A DNA stretch of 64,000 bases, from positions 1 to 64,000 of the forward strand of contig NZ_JAVHJU010000046.1 in assembly GCF_031082405.1 (NCBI RefSeq). The letters run 5' to 3'. A model generated the notes under the pieces. It saw only the letters and a list, made by a program, of their open reading frames with translations, made no database searches and was not told the DNA's origin. Below are positions 21,595-29,970 of this stretch, in pieces (positions within the stretch are counted from its first letter, which is position 1; every line of letters starts with the position of its first letter). Source of the DNA: Amycolatopsis sp. A133. Its GTDB lineage: Bacteria > Actinomycetota > Actinomycetes > Mycobacteriales > Pseudonocardiaceae. The position numbers were made by a program, and so were the translations under genes.

Positions 21595-22749
21595 TCACGG
21601 CGGCGGCAGGAACGCGGGTCGCTCCGACGGGTCCGGTTCGTCGTAGTAGCGGTGGAAGACCGCGGTCTGCCCGCCGGACAACGGCGGCACGATCCAGCTC
21701 CAGTCCGCGGGACACCGGCGCCCGGCGCGCTCTTCGCGCTCCAGGTGGGACAGGAACCGGTGCGATTCGGTGTGGTGGTCGGCCATCGTGACGCCGGCCG
21801 CGTCGAACGAGTGCTGCACCGCCAGCGTCAGCTCCACCAGCGCCCGGTCGCGCCACAGCGTGCGCTCGGACGTGGTGTCCAGGCCCATCAGCTCGGCCAC
21901 GACCGGCAGCAGGTCGTAGCGCTGGGCGTCGGCCAGGTTCCGGGCGCCGATCTCGGTGCCGAGGTACCAGCCGTTGAACGGCGCGGCCGGGTAGGTGACG
22001 CCGCCGATTTCCAGCGGCATGTCGCTGATCGCCGGCACGGCGTGCCAGCGCAGGCCCAGCCCGGCGAACCAGCGGTGGTCGGGGTGGGTCAGCGGGACCT
22101 CCACGACGGCATCCGGCGGCAGCGTGAACAGCCGCGGCTCGCCGGGTCCGGCCTCGATCACCAGCGGCAGGACGTCGAAGGATCCCTTTCGCTCCGGCGG
22201 CCGCCAGCCGAGTCTTCGCACCTGCTCGGTGAATCCGGTGTACCGCGGGTCGCCGAGCACCGACCCGTCTTCGAAGCGGTACCCCGCGTAGCGGATGAGC
22301 TGCTCGTTGCGGATGCGCGGGCCCGGCGCGCCCGGGGTGTCCGGCGCGAAGACGGTGACCGTCGGCCGGATCCGGCCGCCCCGGATGGCCTGGCGGAGGT
22401 GGTCGGCGCACTCGCCGGCGATCGCGGCGGGATCGGTGACCCGGCGCCGGTCCCGGATCCGGAGGCTGCGCCAGTACAGCCGGCCGATGCAGCGCGCCGA
22501 GTTGCGCCACGCGACGCGCGCGCCGTACGCCAGTTCGGCCGGGGTGTGCCGGTAGGTGCCGGTTTCCCGGATTTCCGCGCGCACCTGCGCCAGCCGGGTC
22601 TCGAACCGCTCGCCCTCTTCCGCGGCGCCTTCGGCGAACATCCGGTCGAGGAATTCCTCCGCTTCCGCGAAATCGACGCTCCGCTCTTCCGAGACGCGCT
22701 GGGAGTAGCACGGCAGCGCGGCCGTCACCCGCTCGGGGGTAACCGTCAC
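21595..22749 (-). CDS. nos: Bacterial nitric oxide synthase, oxygenase domain only
   Basis: 384 residues, the usual size for bacterial NOS, which lacks the reductase domain. The haem-thiolate Cys is in WRNSARCIGRLYW (near residue 86). PFNGWYLGTEIGARNLAD and the C-terminal WSWIVPPLSGG are the substrate/pterin-site blocks conserved in all NOS. It oxidises arginine to citrulline and NO in the cytoplasm, using electrons from separate flavoproteins. The GTG at 22749 gives a normal N-terminus; the upstream extension has atypical composition. A flavodoxin-like gene follows. The 383-nt promoter region upstream is AT-richer than its surroundings. Confidence 0.93.
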   Translation of the reverse strand: MTVTPERVTAALPCYSQRVSEERSVDFAEAEEFLDRMFAEGAAEEGERFETRLAQVRAEIRETGTYRHTPAELAYGARVAWRNSARCIGRLYWRSLRIRDRRRVTDPAAIAGECADHLRQAIRGGRIRPTVTVFAPDTPGAPGPRIRNEQLIRYAGYRFEDGSVLGDPRYTGFTEQVRRLGWRPPERKGSFDVLPLVIEAGPGEPRLFTLPPDAVVEVPLTHPDHRWFAGLGLRWHAVPAISDMPLEIGGVTYPAAPFNGWYLGTEIGARNLADAQRYDLLPVVAELMGLDTTSERTLWRDRALVELTLAVQHSFDAAGVTMADHHTESHRFLSHLEREERAGRRCPADWSWIVPPLSGGQTAVFHRYYDEPDPSERPAFLPPP

Positions 22750-23132
22750 CGCGGTTCCCCACTCTCCGAAATCGCGATCTGCAGCCCGGCAAAAAGGTTC
22801 ACGGTTCCTCCGAAGGTCGCCGACAACAGGGCCGGCCGGAAGTCCCGCTGCCCTGGGAACTCCGGCCAGGCGGGGGAGGATACCCCACGTTTCGCGGCGC
22901 GGGCTCCGCAGTCGCGATTGAAAGAACAACTGCTACCAAGCGTTATTCGAACATGGCACAGCGCATTTTCCGTCAATCGATCACCCGGAACGAAGAAATG
23001 CGCGTGATTGTTTCCCGGGCAACCCGCGGCATCTTTTCGTGGGCGTTTACCGAACGGCCTTCACCAGGGGCGGCCACCGGTGTACGCGCGCCCGCGTTAG
23101 AGTCGCGGTGATCGGCAGAAGGAGGACGTTTC
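22750..23132. other. AT-richer divergent promoter region (NOS / CobW)
   Basis: A 383-nt gap between the NO synthase and CobW genes, visibly poorer in GC around 22900-23040 than elsewhere. On the minus strand TTGACG (22971-22976) could be a -35 for the NOS gene; its -10 is unclear. No Zur- or NsrR-like palindrome was recognised. A 52-codon plus-strand ORF (22953-23111) has no ribosome site and poor codon bias. Confidence 0.5.
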
Positions 23133-24164
23133 GTGCACACCAGGCGCATCCCCGTGGTCCTCGTCGCCGGGTTCCTCGGCGCGGGCAAGACGACGCTGCT
23201 CAACCACCTGCTCGCCAACCGCGAGGGCGCCCGGATCGGCGTTGTGGTCAACGACTTCGGCCAGGTGAACGTCGACGCGCTCGCCGTCGCCGGCCAGGTC
23301 GACACGATGGTCTCCCTCGGCAACGGCTGCCTGTGCTGCGCGGTCGACGCCAGCGGGCTGGACGCGATGCTCACGAAGCTGTCGAGTGCGGAGGCGGGCA
23401 TCGACGTCATCGTCGTCGAAGCCAGCGGCATCGCCGAGCCCCGCGATCTCATCCGGCTGATGATCGCCAGCGAGAACCCGGACATCCGCTACGGCGGGCT
23501 GGCCGAGGTCGTCGACGCTGCCGAGTTCGAGGCCGCCCGCGAGCGCCACCCCGAGCTGGCCGACCACCTGCGGCTGGCCGATCTCGTGGTGCTGAACAAG
23601 GCCGACCGGGTGCCCGCCGAAGCGCTCGCGAAGCTCGCCGCGACCGTCGAAGAGCTCGCCCCGGGCCGCCCGCTGCTGGTCACCGAGCACGGGCGGGTCG
23701 ACCCGCGGCTGTTCTTCGACCCCGAACCCCGCGGCGAGCGGGCCGGTCAGCTGTCGTTCGACGACCTGCGCGAGGACGACCACGACCACGACCACTCGCG
23801 GCACCTGCACGCCGAGTACCAGACGGTCACCTTCACCGCCGGGACCCCGCTCGCGCCGCGCGCCTTCGTCGAGTTCCTCGAGCGCCGGCCGGCCGGGCTC
23901 TACCGGATGAAGGGCCAGGCCGACTTCGGCCCCACCGGCCCGGAAGCGCGCTTCCACCTGCACACCGTCGGCGGGTTCGTGCAGCTGGACCGGTCGGCCT
24001 GGCCGCCGGGCGAGCCGCGGCGGACCGACCTGGTACTGATCGGCGCAGGGATCGACACCGACGCCGTGCTCGCCGACCTGGGCCGCTGCCTCGCCGAGGA
24101 CCCGGACACCGTGGACGAGCGCGGCCTGCTGCACGTTTTGCGCTACCTGCCCGACGAGGCCTGA
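23133..24164 (+). CDS. CobW/COG0523-family G3E GTPase (metallochaperone)
   Basis: 343 residues. Walker A is GFLGAGKTTLL (residues 13-23). The metal-binding GNGCLCC (CxCC) is near 65-70, VVEASGIAEP is the switch region and LNKAD the guanine-specificity motif. A histidine-rich stretch, DDHDHDHSRHLH (near 215-226), links to the CobW C-terminal domain. The family uses GTP to deliver metals such as zinc. The His-rich linker points to zinc or a similar ion rather than corrin synthesis. The GTG has AGGAGG upstream. No Zur site was recognised. Confidence 0.9.
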   Translation: MHTRRIPVVLVAGFLGAGKTTLLNHLLANREGARIGVVVNDFGQVNVDALAVAGQVDTMVSLGNGCLCCAVDASGLDAMLTKLSSAEAGIDVIVVEASGIAEPRDLIRLMIASENPDIRYGGLAEVVDAAEFEAARERHPELADHLRLADLVVLNKADRVPAEALAKLAATVEELAPGRPLLVTEHGRVDPRLFFDPEPRGERAGQLSFDDLREDDHDHDHSRHLHAEYQTVTFTAGTPLAPRAFVEFLERRPAGLYRMKGQADFGPTGPEARFHLHTVGGFVQLDRSAWPPGEPRRTDLVLIGAGIDTDAVLADLGRCLAEDPDTVDERGLLHVLRYLPDEA

Positions 24165-24232
24165 CCGCCCCGCCACGCCGAAGATCGGCAAATGCGCTCC
24201 CGTCGCGGCCACCCCGACGGAGACTGACGGCC

Positions 24233-24487
24233 ATGACGACCACCGCGGTGAGCGCACCACGCTGGTACCTGGTCGGCGTGCTGCCCGAAGACGTCCCCCG
24301 GGCCCACCTGATGACCCGCTCCGGCGACCTCCGCTACCGGCGTTCGGCTTGCGGCGAGCGGGAATCCCGCAGCTGGAAGCCGGTCGACCTGGCCACCTCC
24401 GAGCTCGCGCCGTGCCCGGTGTGCGTCGCGACGTTGTCCGGCGTCGGCGAAGACCGGGGCCAGCTCGCCCTCGACCTGCAGGTCTAG
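24233..24487 (+). CDS. Small CxxC hypothetical protein
   Basis: 84 residues. SACGERES...LAPCPVCVATL supplies three cysteines including a CPVC pair, so a small metal-binding or redox fold is possible. No family recognised. The ATG at 24233 lies 68 nt after the CobW stop. A GACGG sequence upstream is a weak ribosome site. Adjacency to a metallochaperone GTPase suggests, but does not prove, a metal-related role. It converges with a TetR gene 5 nt away; the gap has a GGTCTAGCC direct repeat. Confidence 0.6.
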   Translation: MTTTAVSAPRWYLVGVLPEDVPRAHLMTRSGDLRYRRSACGERESRSWKPVDLATSELAPCPVCVATLSGVGEDRGQLALDLQV

Positions 24488-24492
24488 CCGGT

Positions 24493-25053
24493 CTAGCCGG
24501 TCAAGGTCCGCGCGAGCCGCTTCGCCGTGCCGAACGGCTGCGGGCTCTGCGCGACCACCGACGTGACCGCGGCGCCCTCCAGCAGGAGCATCAGCTCGTC
24601 GGCGAGGGCGTCGGCGCGCTCCGGCTCGACCCGCCGGAGCTGCGCCAGGAGGTAGCCGTGCAGCGCGGTCTTGTGGTGGCGGACCACCTCGCGGACCGGG
24701 TCGGCCGGGTCGGGGAACTCCGAGGTCGCGTTCAGGAAGGCACACCCGCGGTAGCCGTCGCGCGAGAGCCAGGCTTCGTAGGCGTCGAACACCGCCAGGA
24801 CGCGCTCGCGCGGATCGGGGTGCTCGGCGGTGATGCGGTCGATCTCCTCCTGCCACCGCCGGTCGCGCTCCCGCAGGTACGCGACGACGAGCCGGCTCTT
24901 GGAGCCGAAGTTGCCGTAGAGGGCCGCCTTGGTCACCCCCGCTTCGGCCGCCACCGTGTCGACGCCCACGGCGTGGATGCCGTCGCGGTAGAACAGCGTC
25001 GACGCGGCCTTGAGCACCTTGGCGCCCGCATCGCCGGGACGGGTCCGGCCCAC
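24493..25053 (-). CDS. TetR/AcrR-family repressor
   Basis: 186 residues. The N-terminal helix-turn-helix is AGVTKAALYGNFGSKSRLVVAYL (near 36-58). A ligand domain with FDAYEAWL...GCAFLNATSEFPDP, frequent in TetR regulators of transporters, follows. The GTG at 25053 was chosen because AGGAG precedes it at about 6 nt. It is divergent from an MFS gene across a shared palindrome. It would repress that exporter and itself until its ligand binds. Confidence 0.92.
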   Translation of the reverse strand: MGRTRPGDAGAKVLKAASTLFYRDGIHAVGVDTVAAEAGVTKAALYGNFGSKSRLVVAYLRERDRRWQEEIDRITAEHPDPRERVLAVFDAYEAWLSRDGYRGCAFLNATSEFPDPADPVREVVRHHKTALHGYLLAQLRRVEPERADALADELMLLLEGAAVTSVVAQSPQPFGTAKRLARTLTG

Positions 25054-25117
25054 AGCACTCCTTCGGACAGCTCGGTATGGTGATCTACCTGCGGAGATCA
25101 TAGCATCACTTGACACC

Positions 25118-25133
25118 AGACAGACCTGTCTGT
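25118..25133. promoter_or_regulatory. TetR operator in the divergent promoter
   Basis: ACAGAC-CT-GTCTGT (25120-25133) is a perfect inverted repeat. The overlapping AGACAG-AC-CTGTCT (25118-25131) is another. A consensus TTGACA -35 (25110-25115) abuts it on the plus strand, and a TATGAT -10 for the repressor gene lies at 25097-25102 on the minus strand. Confidence 0.7.
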
Positions 25134-25148
25134 TTGGTGGAGGTCGTG

Positions 25149-26294
25149 GTGACGCAGGCGAAGACGACGAAGACAGCGGAGACCTGGTGGGCCACGGCGG
25201 CGGTCGGCGCGGTCGTGATCGCCCTCTGCTACGGGTTCGCCCGCTACGCGTACGGGCCGTTCGTGCCGCGGTTCAGCGAGACGTTCGGGCTCACGGCGGT
25301 CGGCGTCGGCGTCCTCGGGGGCCTGTCCACCGCGGGGTACGGCCTCGGGTTGCTGCTCGCGCCGAGAACGTCCGCGCGGTCGGCGCGCGGCACGGTGCTG
25401 CTGGCGGCGGCGGCCGCGACGGCCGGGCTCGCGCTCATGGCACTGGCTCCGCACGTCGTGGTGTTCGGCGCCGGGATCGTCGTCGCGGGCGCCGGCGCGG
25501 GCCTCGTCTCCCCGGGCGTCGCCCAGCTGATCGGCGAGACGGTCGGGACGCGCACCCGCGCCCGGGCCCAGACCTGGGCCAACACCGGGACCGGCCTCGG
25601 GCTGGCCGCGTCGGCGTTCACTCCCCTGCTGGCCTTCGGCTGGCCGGTGATCTGGTCGGCGTTCGCGGCCCTCGGCGTTGCGGTGACGGCGATCGCCTGG
25701 CGGACGTTGCCGCGGCCGCCCGGATCCGGCGGTGTCCCGGCGGCCACCGGTCCGGTCCGCGGGATGGCCCCGCTCGTGGTCAACTCGGTTCTCGTCGGCG
25801 CCACGAGCGCGCCGTATTGGACGTTCTCCGCTTCCCGGCTGACCGAGGCGGGGCTGAGCCCGGTGGCCGCGACCTGGTGCTGGTGCACGATCGGCGTGGC
25901 CGGGCTGCTCGGCGGCCTGGCCGGGCGCGCGGCCGAGCACGCGGGCCTGCGGACGGTCAACCTGGTGACGTGGACGCTGTCGGCGGCCGGCATCGCCCTG
26001 CTGGCCCTGCCGGACCCGGGGGTGCCCCTCGCGCTGCTCTCCAGCGCGTTGTTCGGCAGCACCTACATGGCGCTGACCGGGCTGTGCATCCTCTGGGCGG
26101 CCCACCTGTGCCCGGAGCAGCCCGCCCGCGGCATCACGTGGTCGTTCGCGGGGCTCGGTGCCGGCCAGACCGTGGCCTCACCCCTGGCCGGCGCGGCGGC
26201 CGCGGGCCTCGGGTCCGCGGCGGTGTTCGGGCTGACCGCGCTGGTGGCGCTCACGGCGTGGAGCCAGCTCCACCGCCGTCTCGCGCCGCCCTGA
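25149..26294 (+). CDS. MFS transporter (Bcr/YcaD-like efflux type)
   Basis: 381 residues, twelve hydrophobic segments. FARYAYGPFVPRFSETFGLTAVGVGVLGGLSTAGYGLGLLLAPR matches the first two helices of small MFS exporters. The GTG at 25149 follows GGAGG at 7 nt. Together with the divergent TetR gene it forms a simple inducible efflux pair; the substrate is unknown. It converges with the LigD polymerase gene so closely that the two stop codons form the palindrome TGATCA. Confidence 0.88.
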   Translation: MTQAKTTKTAETWWATAAVGAVVIALCYGFARYAYGPFVPRFSETFGLTAVGVGVLGGLSTAGYGLGLLLAPRTSARSARGTVLLAAAAATAGLALMALAPHVVVFGAGIVVAGAGAGLVSPGVAQLIGETVGTRTRARAQTWANTGTGLGLAASAFTPLLAFGWPVIWSAFAALGVAVTAIAWRTLPRPPGSGGVPAATGPVRGMAPLVVNSVLVGATSAPYWTFSASRLTEAGLSPVAATWCWCTIGVAGLLGGLAGRAAEHAGLRTVNLVTWTLSAAGIALLALPDPGVPLALLSSALFGSTYMALTGLCILWAAHLCPEQPARGITWSFAGLGAGQTVASPLAGAAAAGLGSAAVFGLTALVALTAWSQLHRRLAPP

Positions 26295-27299
26295 TCACGC
26301 CTTCTTCGCGCGGCTGGGCGCGACCCGCGGCGGCTCGTTGGGCATCTTCGGGTACACCGGCGGCCAGGGCGCGTCCATCAGCCCGGCGGCGAGGTCGCGT
26401 TCGGACATCTCCAGCAGCGGCTCGATCGACTGCGGCCGCTCCCCCGCGCCCGCCCACGGGTCACCCCGCTCGGCGACCCGGGCGGGCACGGTGCTCAGCG
26501 TCAGCGTGCCGGGCTCGACGGTGTCCAGCTCGTCCCAGCCGATCGGGGTGGACACCTGGCCGCCGACGCGCGGGCGCACGCACCAGGTGCCGAACACCGT
26601 CTTGTGCGGGGCGTTCTGGTTGAAGTCGACGAACACGCGCGAACCGCGTTCCTCCTTCCACCACTGCGCGGTGATCTTCTCCGGGTGCCGGCGTTCGAGG
26701 GCCCGCGCCAGCGCGACCGCCGCGGCCCGCACCTGGAAGCCGTCCCAGCGCGGCTCGAGCATCACGTACAGGTGCAGCCCGCGCGAACCCGACGTCTTCA
26801 GGTGGCCCTCGATGCCGTGCTCGGCCAGGAACTCCCGGGTCAGCACGGCGGCCTCGCGCAGCTCGTCGAAGCCGATGCCGGGCGACGGGTCGAGGTCGAC
26901 GCGCAGCTCGTCGGTGACTTCGGGGCGGTCGGCGAGGTAAGGCCAGACGTGGAAGCCCAGGCAGCCGAGGTTCACCGCCCAGAGGATGTGGGCGAGGTCC
27001 TTGGCCACCAGCGCGTCGCTCGTCGTGCCGTTCGGCGTCGAGACGACGGTGGTGGTCAGCCACGGCGGTGTGCCCTTGGGCACGCGTTTCTGGAACCAGT
27101 TCTTGCCGCCGGCGCCGTCCGGGTAGCGCTCCAGCAGCAGCGGGCGGCCGCCGAGCCGGGCCAGCAACGGCCCGGAGATCGCCCGGTAGTACTCGACGAG
27201 GTCCAGCTTCGTCTCGCCGCGTTCCGGGAAGTAGACCTTGTCCGGGCTGCTGATCTTGACCTCGACACCGTCGACGCCGAGCAGGACCGCCCCGCTCAT
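26295..27299 (-). CDS. LigD-type DNA polymerase/primase domain, stand-alone
   Basis: 334 residues matching the archaeo-eukaryotic primase-like polymerase domain of LigD. The N-terminus has SSPDKVYFPERGETKLDLVEYY. The metal-binding LRVDLDPSPG (DxD near residue 133-135), HLKTSGSRGLHLYVML and FVDFNQNAPHKTVFGTW follow. It fills gaps with ribonucleotides during non-homologous end joining. Its ATG overlaps the ligase stop by four bases (ATGA), so translation is coupled. No phosphoesterase domain or Ku gene is in the window. Confidence 0.92.
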   Translation of the reverse strand: MSGAVLLGVDGVEVKISSPDKVYFPERGETKLDLVEYYRAISGPLLARLGGRPLLLERYPDGAGGKNWFQKRVPKGTPPWLTTTVVSTPNGTTSDALVAKDLAHILWAVNLGCLGFHVWPYLADRPEVTDELRVDLDPSPGIGFDELREAAVLTREFLAEHGIEGHLKTSGSRGLHLYVMLEPRWDGFQVRAAAVALARALERRHPEKITAQWWKEERGSRVFVDFNQNAPHKTVFGTWCVRPRVGGQVSTPIGWDELDTVEPGTLTLSTVPARVAERGDPWAGAGERPQSIEPLLEMSERDLAAGLMDAPWPPVYPKMPNEPPRVAPSRAKKA

Positions 27300-28414
27300 C
27301 GCGCCTCCCCGAACAGCTTCGCGAGCTCGGCGGGCGGTGCCTCGTCGAGCTGGGCGTACGTGCAGGACTCCGGTGTGCGGTCCGGCCGGAACCGGACCAG
27401 CCGCCCGCCGTGGCGGAACCGGCCGCCCTGCAGGTGCTCGTAGCGGACCTCGGCCACCCACTCCGGCCGCAGCGGCTCCCAGGAGAGGTCCTTCTGCGGC
27501 GCCCACCGGCTGTTCGCACCCGGTTGCCGTCCCGGCTCGGGCTCGTGTCCCGCCGACGTGCTCTCCCCCGCGGAGGCGGCATGAGACTCGGCCCAGGACC
27601 GCCACGGGTGGTTCTCGAGGGCGTTCTCGCGCAGCGGCGCCAGCTCCTCGACCAGCTCGGCCCGCCGCGCCTTGGTGAAGCTGCTGGCCACCCCGACGTG
27701 GTGCAGGACGCCCCCGTCGTCGAACAGCCCGAGCAGCAGCGAGCCGACGCCGGCGCCGTCCTTGTGCCAGCGGAACCCGGTGACGACGCAGTCGGCGGTG
27801 CGCTCGTGCTTGACCTTCAGCATGACGCGCTTGTCCTGCTCGTACGGCAGGTCGGCCGGCTTGGCCATGACGCCGTCGAAGCCCGCGCCCTCGAACCGGG
27901 TGAACCAGTCCTCGGCCTGCGCCGGGTCCTCGCTCAGCGGGGTCAGGTGGACGCGCTGCAGCCCTTCGGCGTTCGTGGAGAGCACGCTTTCGAGCTGCTT
28001 GCGCCGCTCGCGGAAGGGCTCCCCGGTGAGGTCGGTGTCGCCGAGGGCGAGCAGGTCGAAGGCGATGAAGCTGGCCGGCGTCTCTTCGGCGAGCTTGCGC
28101 ACGCGCGAAGCCGCCGGGTGCAGCCGCAGCTGCAGCACCTCGAAGTCGAGCCCCTGCGGCGTGACCAGCACGATCTCGCCGTCCACGACGCAGCGGGGCG
28201 GCAGCGCGGCGGCCAGCAGCTCCACCAGCTCCGGGAAGTAGCGGGTCAGCGGGCGGTCGTTGCGGGAGCCGAGCTCGATCTCGTCGCCGTCGCGGAACAC
28301 GACGCAGCGGAAGCCGTCCCACTTGGGCTCGTACAGCAGCCCCGGGTCACGAGGCAGCTCGTGCACGGCTTTCGCGAGCATCGGCCGCACGGGCGGCATC
28401 ACGGGCAAGTCCAC
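27296..28414 (-). CDS. ATP-dependent DNA ligase (LigD ligase domain type)
   Basis: 372 residues. Motif I is YEPKWDGFR with the adenylated Lys31; VDGEIV is motif III; FDGVMAKP and MLKVKHERTADCVV are motifs IV and V. The OB fold closes the protein. Length and sequence fit the ligase module of LigD or LigC-type enzymes, which seal breaks in end joining or base-excision repair. The GTG at 28414 lacks a Shine-Dalgarno, but TAAGCT lies 6 nt upstream, suggesting a leaderless mRNA. It forms an operon with the polymerase gene. Confidence 0.9.
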   Translation of the reverse strand: MDLPVMPPVRPMLAKAVHELPRDPGLLYEPKWDGFRCVVFRDGDEIELGSRNDRPLTRYFPELVELLAAALPPRCVVDGEIVLVTPQGLDFEVLQLRLHPAASRVRKLAEETPASFIAFDLLALGDTDLTGEPFRERRKQLESVLSTNAEGLQRVHLTPLSEDPAQAEDWFTRFEGAGFDGVMAKPADLPYEQDKRVMLKVKHERTADCVVTGFRWHKDGAGVGSLLLGLFDDGGVLHHVGVASSFTKARRAELVEELAPLRENALENHPWRSWAESHAASAGESTSAGHEPEPGRQPGANSRWAPQKDLSWEPLRPEWVAEVRYEHLQGGRFRHGGRLVRFRPDRTPESCTYAQLDEAPPAELAKLFGEAR

Positions 28415-28485
28415 CGCGCGAGCTTAAAACACGGGTACGACATTCTTTGGCGAGAGACACAGCTCGGCGTGATAACACTGTCGGT

Positions 28486-28992
28486 GTGACCACCGAACGC
28501 CCCGCACCGCCCTTGACCGGGGGCGAGCGCGAGATGCTGCGCACGTTCCTCGACTTCCACCGCGCCACCCTCGCGATGAAGTGCGACGGACTGTCCGACG
28601 AGGACCTCCGCCGGGCTTCGAGCCCGCCGTCGACGCTTTCCCTGCTGGGCCTGGTCCGGCACATGGCCGAGGTCGAGCGCACCTGGTTCCGGCGGGTGAT
28701 CAACGCCGAGGACATCCCGCTGCGGTGGTCGCCCGACGGCGACTTCCAGGCCGCCTACGACGCGAGCTCCTCGACGCGCGCGGAAGCCTTCGAAGCGTGG
28801 CAGGCCGAGGTCGAACAATCGCGCAAGATCGAAGAAGCGGCCGAGTCCCTGGACGTCACCGGCCACCAGGCCCGCTGGGGCGAGGACGTCTCGCTGCGGC
28901 TGGTGATGCTGCACATGATCCACGAGTACGCCCGGCACAACGGCCACGCCGATTTCCTGCGGGAGGCCATCGACGGCGTCACGGGCGCCTAG
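28486..28992 (+). CDS. DinB/DUF664-family protein
   Basis: 168 residues forming a four-helix DinB-like bundle. The metal-site histidines are LVRHMAEVERTWF (near 54-66) and MIHEYARHNGHADFLRE (near 143-160). Family members include thiol-dependent transferases using mycothiol or bacillithiol, and many of unknown role. The GTG at 28486 begins the homology. Upstream GATAACACTG may be a -10, with no clear ribosome site. It overlaps the next gene by one base (TAGTG). Confidence 0.85.
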   Translation: MTTERPAPPLTGGEREMLRTFLDFHRATLAMKCDGLSDEDLRRASSPPSTLSLLGLVRHMAEVERTWFRRVINAEDIPLRWSPDGDFQAAYDASSSTRAEAFEAWQAEVEQSRKIEEAAESLDVTGHQARWGEDVSLRLVMLHMIHEYARHNGHADFLREAIDGVTGA

Positions 28993-29915
28993 TGGACGTG
29001 CTCGCCTGGTTGCGCGACTCGGATCCGGCCCTGCGCTGGCAGGTGGAGCGCGACCTGGCGGGCGAGCCGCCGCAGGTCTGGGAGGCGACGCGGGCACGGG
29101 TCGCGTCGGAGGGGTTCGGTGCCCGGCTGCTGGCCGCACAGGACCCCGACGGCCGGTGGGCGGGCGGGGCCTTCTTCCCGGCGGGGTTCCGCGGTGAGGA
29201 AGAGCAGCCGTGGACGGCGACGACGTGGTCGTTGAACGCCCTCCGCGAATGGGGTTGCGACGCCGCGGTGCTGCGCGGCACGGCCGAGCGGCTGGCCCGG
29301 CACTGCCGCTGGGAGTACGACGACCTGCCGTACTGGGGCGGCGAAGCCGACTGCTGCATCAACGGCTGGACCTTGGCCAACGGGGTGTGGCTCGGCGCGG
29401 ACGTCGCCGGGATCGCCGGGTGGTTCGTCGAGCACCGCCTCCCCGACGGCGGCTGGAACTGCGAGTGGGTCGCCGGTGCCACGCGTTCGTCCGTCCATTC
29501 GACACTCAACGCGCTCAAGGGGCTGCTCGCGTTCGAAACCGCAACGGGCGGCACACCGGCATCCCGGGCGGCACGCCGCGCGGGCGAGGAGTACCTGCTG
29601 GAGCGCGGGCTGTTCCGCCGCCGTTCGTCGGGCGAGCCGATCGGACCGTGGGTGCGCGAGTTCGGCTACCCGTTCCGCTGGCGCTACGACGTGCTCAACG
29701 CGGCTTCGTACTTCCGCGACGCGGACCGGCCCGACGACCGGGTGGCCGACGCGATCGCGCTGATCCGCGCGGCCCGGCAGCCGGACGGGACGTGGCTGCA
29801 GCAGCGGACGGACTCCGGCCGGGTGTGGTTCGCGGTGGACGTCCCGGCCGGGCAGCCGTCGAAGTGGCTGACGCTGTTCGCCACCCGGGTCCTGCGCTGG
29901 TGGGACGGGCGTTAG
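28992..29915 (+). CDS. Squalene-cyclase/prenyltransferase-repeat-like protein
   Basis: 307 residues. Helical toroid repeats with QDPDGRWAGG, LPDGGWNCEWVAG and RQPDGTWLQQ turns resemble the QW repeats of squalene cyclase or prenyltransferase families. The protein is half the usual length and lacks a DxDD catalytic motif. The GTG at 28992 overlaps the DinB stop by one base, so the genes are co-expressed. Function unknown; enzymatic cyclisation is doubtful. Confidence 0.75.
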   Translation: MDVLAWLRDSDPALRWQVERDLAGEPPQVWEATRARVASEGFGARLLAAQDPDGRWAGGAFFPAGFRGEEEQPWTATTWSLNALREWGCDAAVLRGTAERLARHCRWEYDDLPYWGGEADCCINGWTLANGVWLGADVAGIAGWFVEHRLPDGGWNCEWVAGATRSSVHSTLNALKGLLAFETATGGTPASRAARRAGEEYLLERGLFRRRSSGEPIGPWVREFGYPFRWRYDVLNAASYFRDADRPDDRVADAIALIRAARQPDGTWLQQRTDSGRVWFAVDVPAGQPSKWLTLFATRVLRWWDGR

Positions 29916-29917
29916 AG

Positions 29918-29941
29918 TTCGGCCGGCCGCCGGCCGCCGAA
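29918..29941. terminator. Hairpin between convergent genes
   Basis: TTCGGC (29918-29923) and GCCGAA (29936-29941) enclose further GGCC-rich pairing, just after the stop at 29915 and before the convergent stop at 29971. Confidence 0.45.
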
Positions 29942-29970
29942 ACAGCGGCCGACGTCCCCGGCCTCACGGG

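Noticed and set aside
22953..23111. A 52-codon plus-strand ORF in the NOS/CobW gap
   Set aside because: No ribosome site, weak G/C third-position bias, unlike neighbouring genes.
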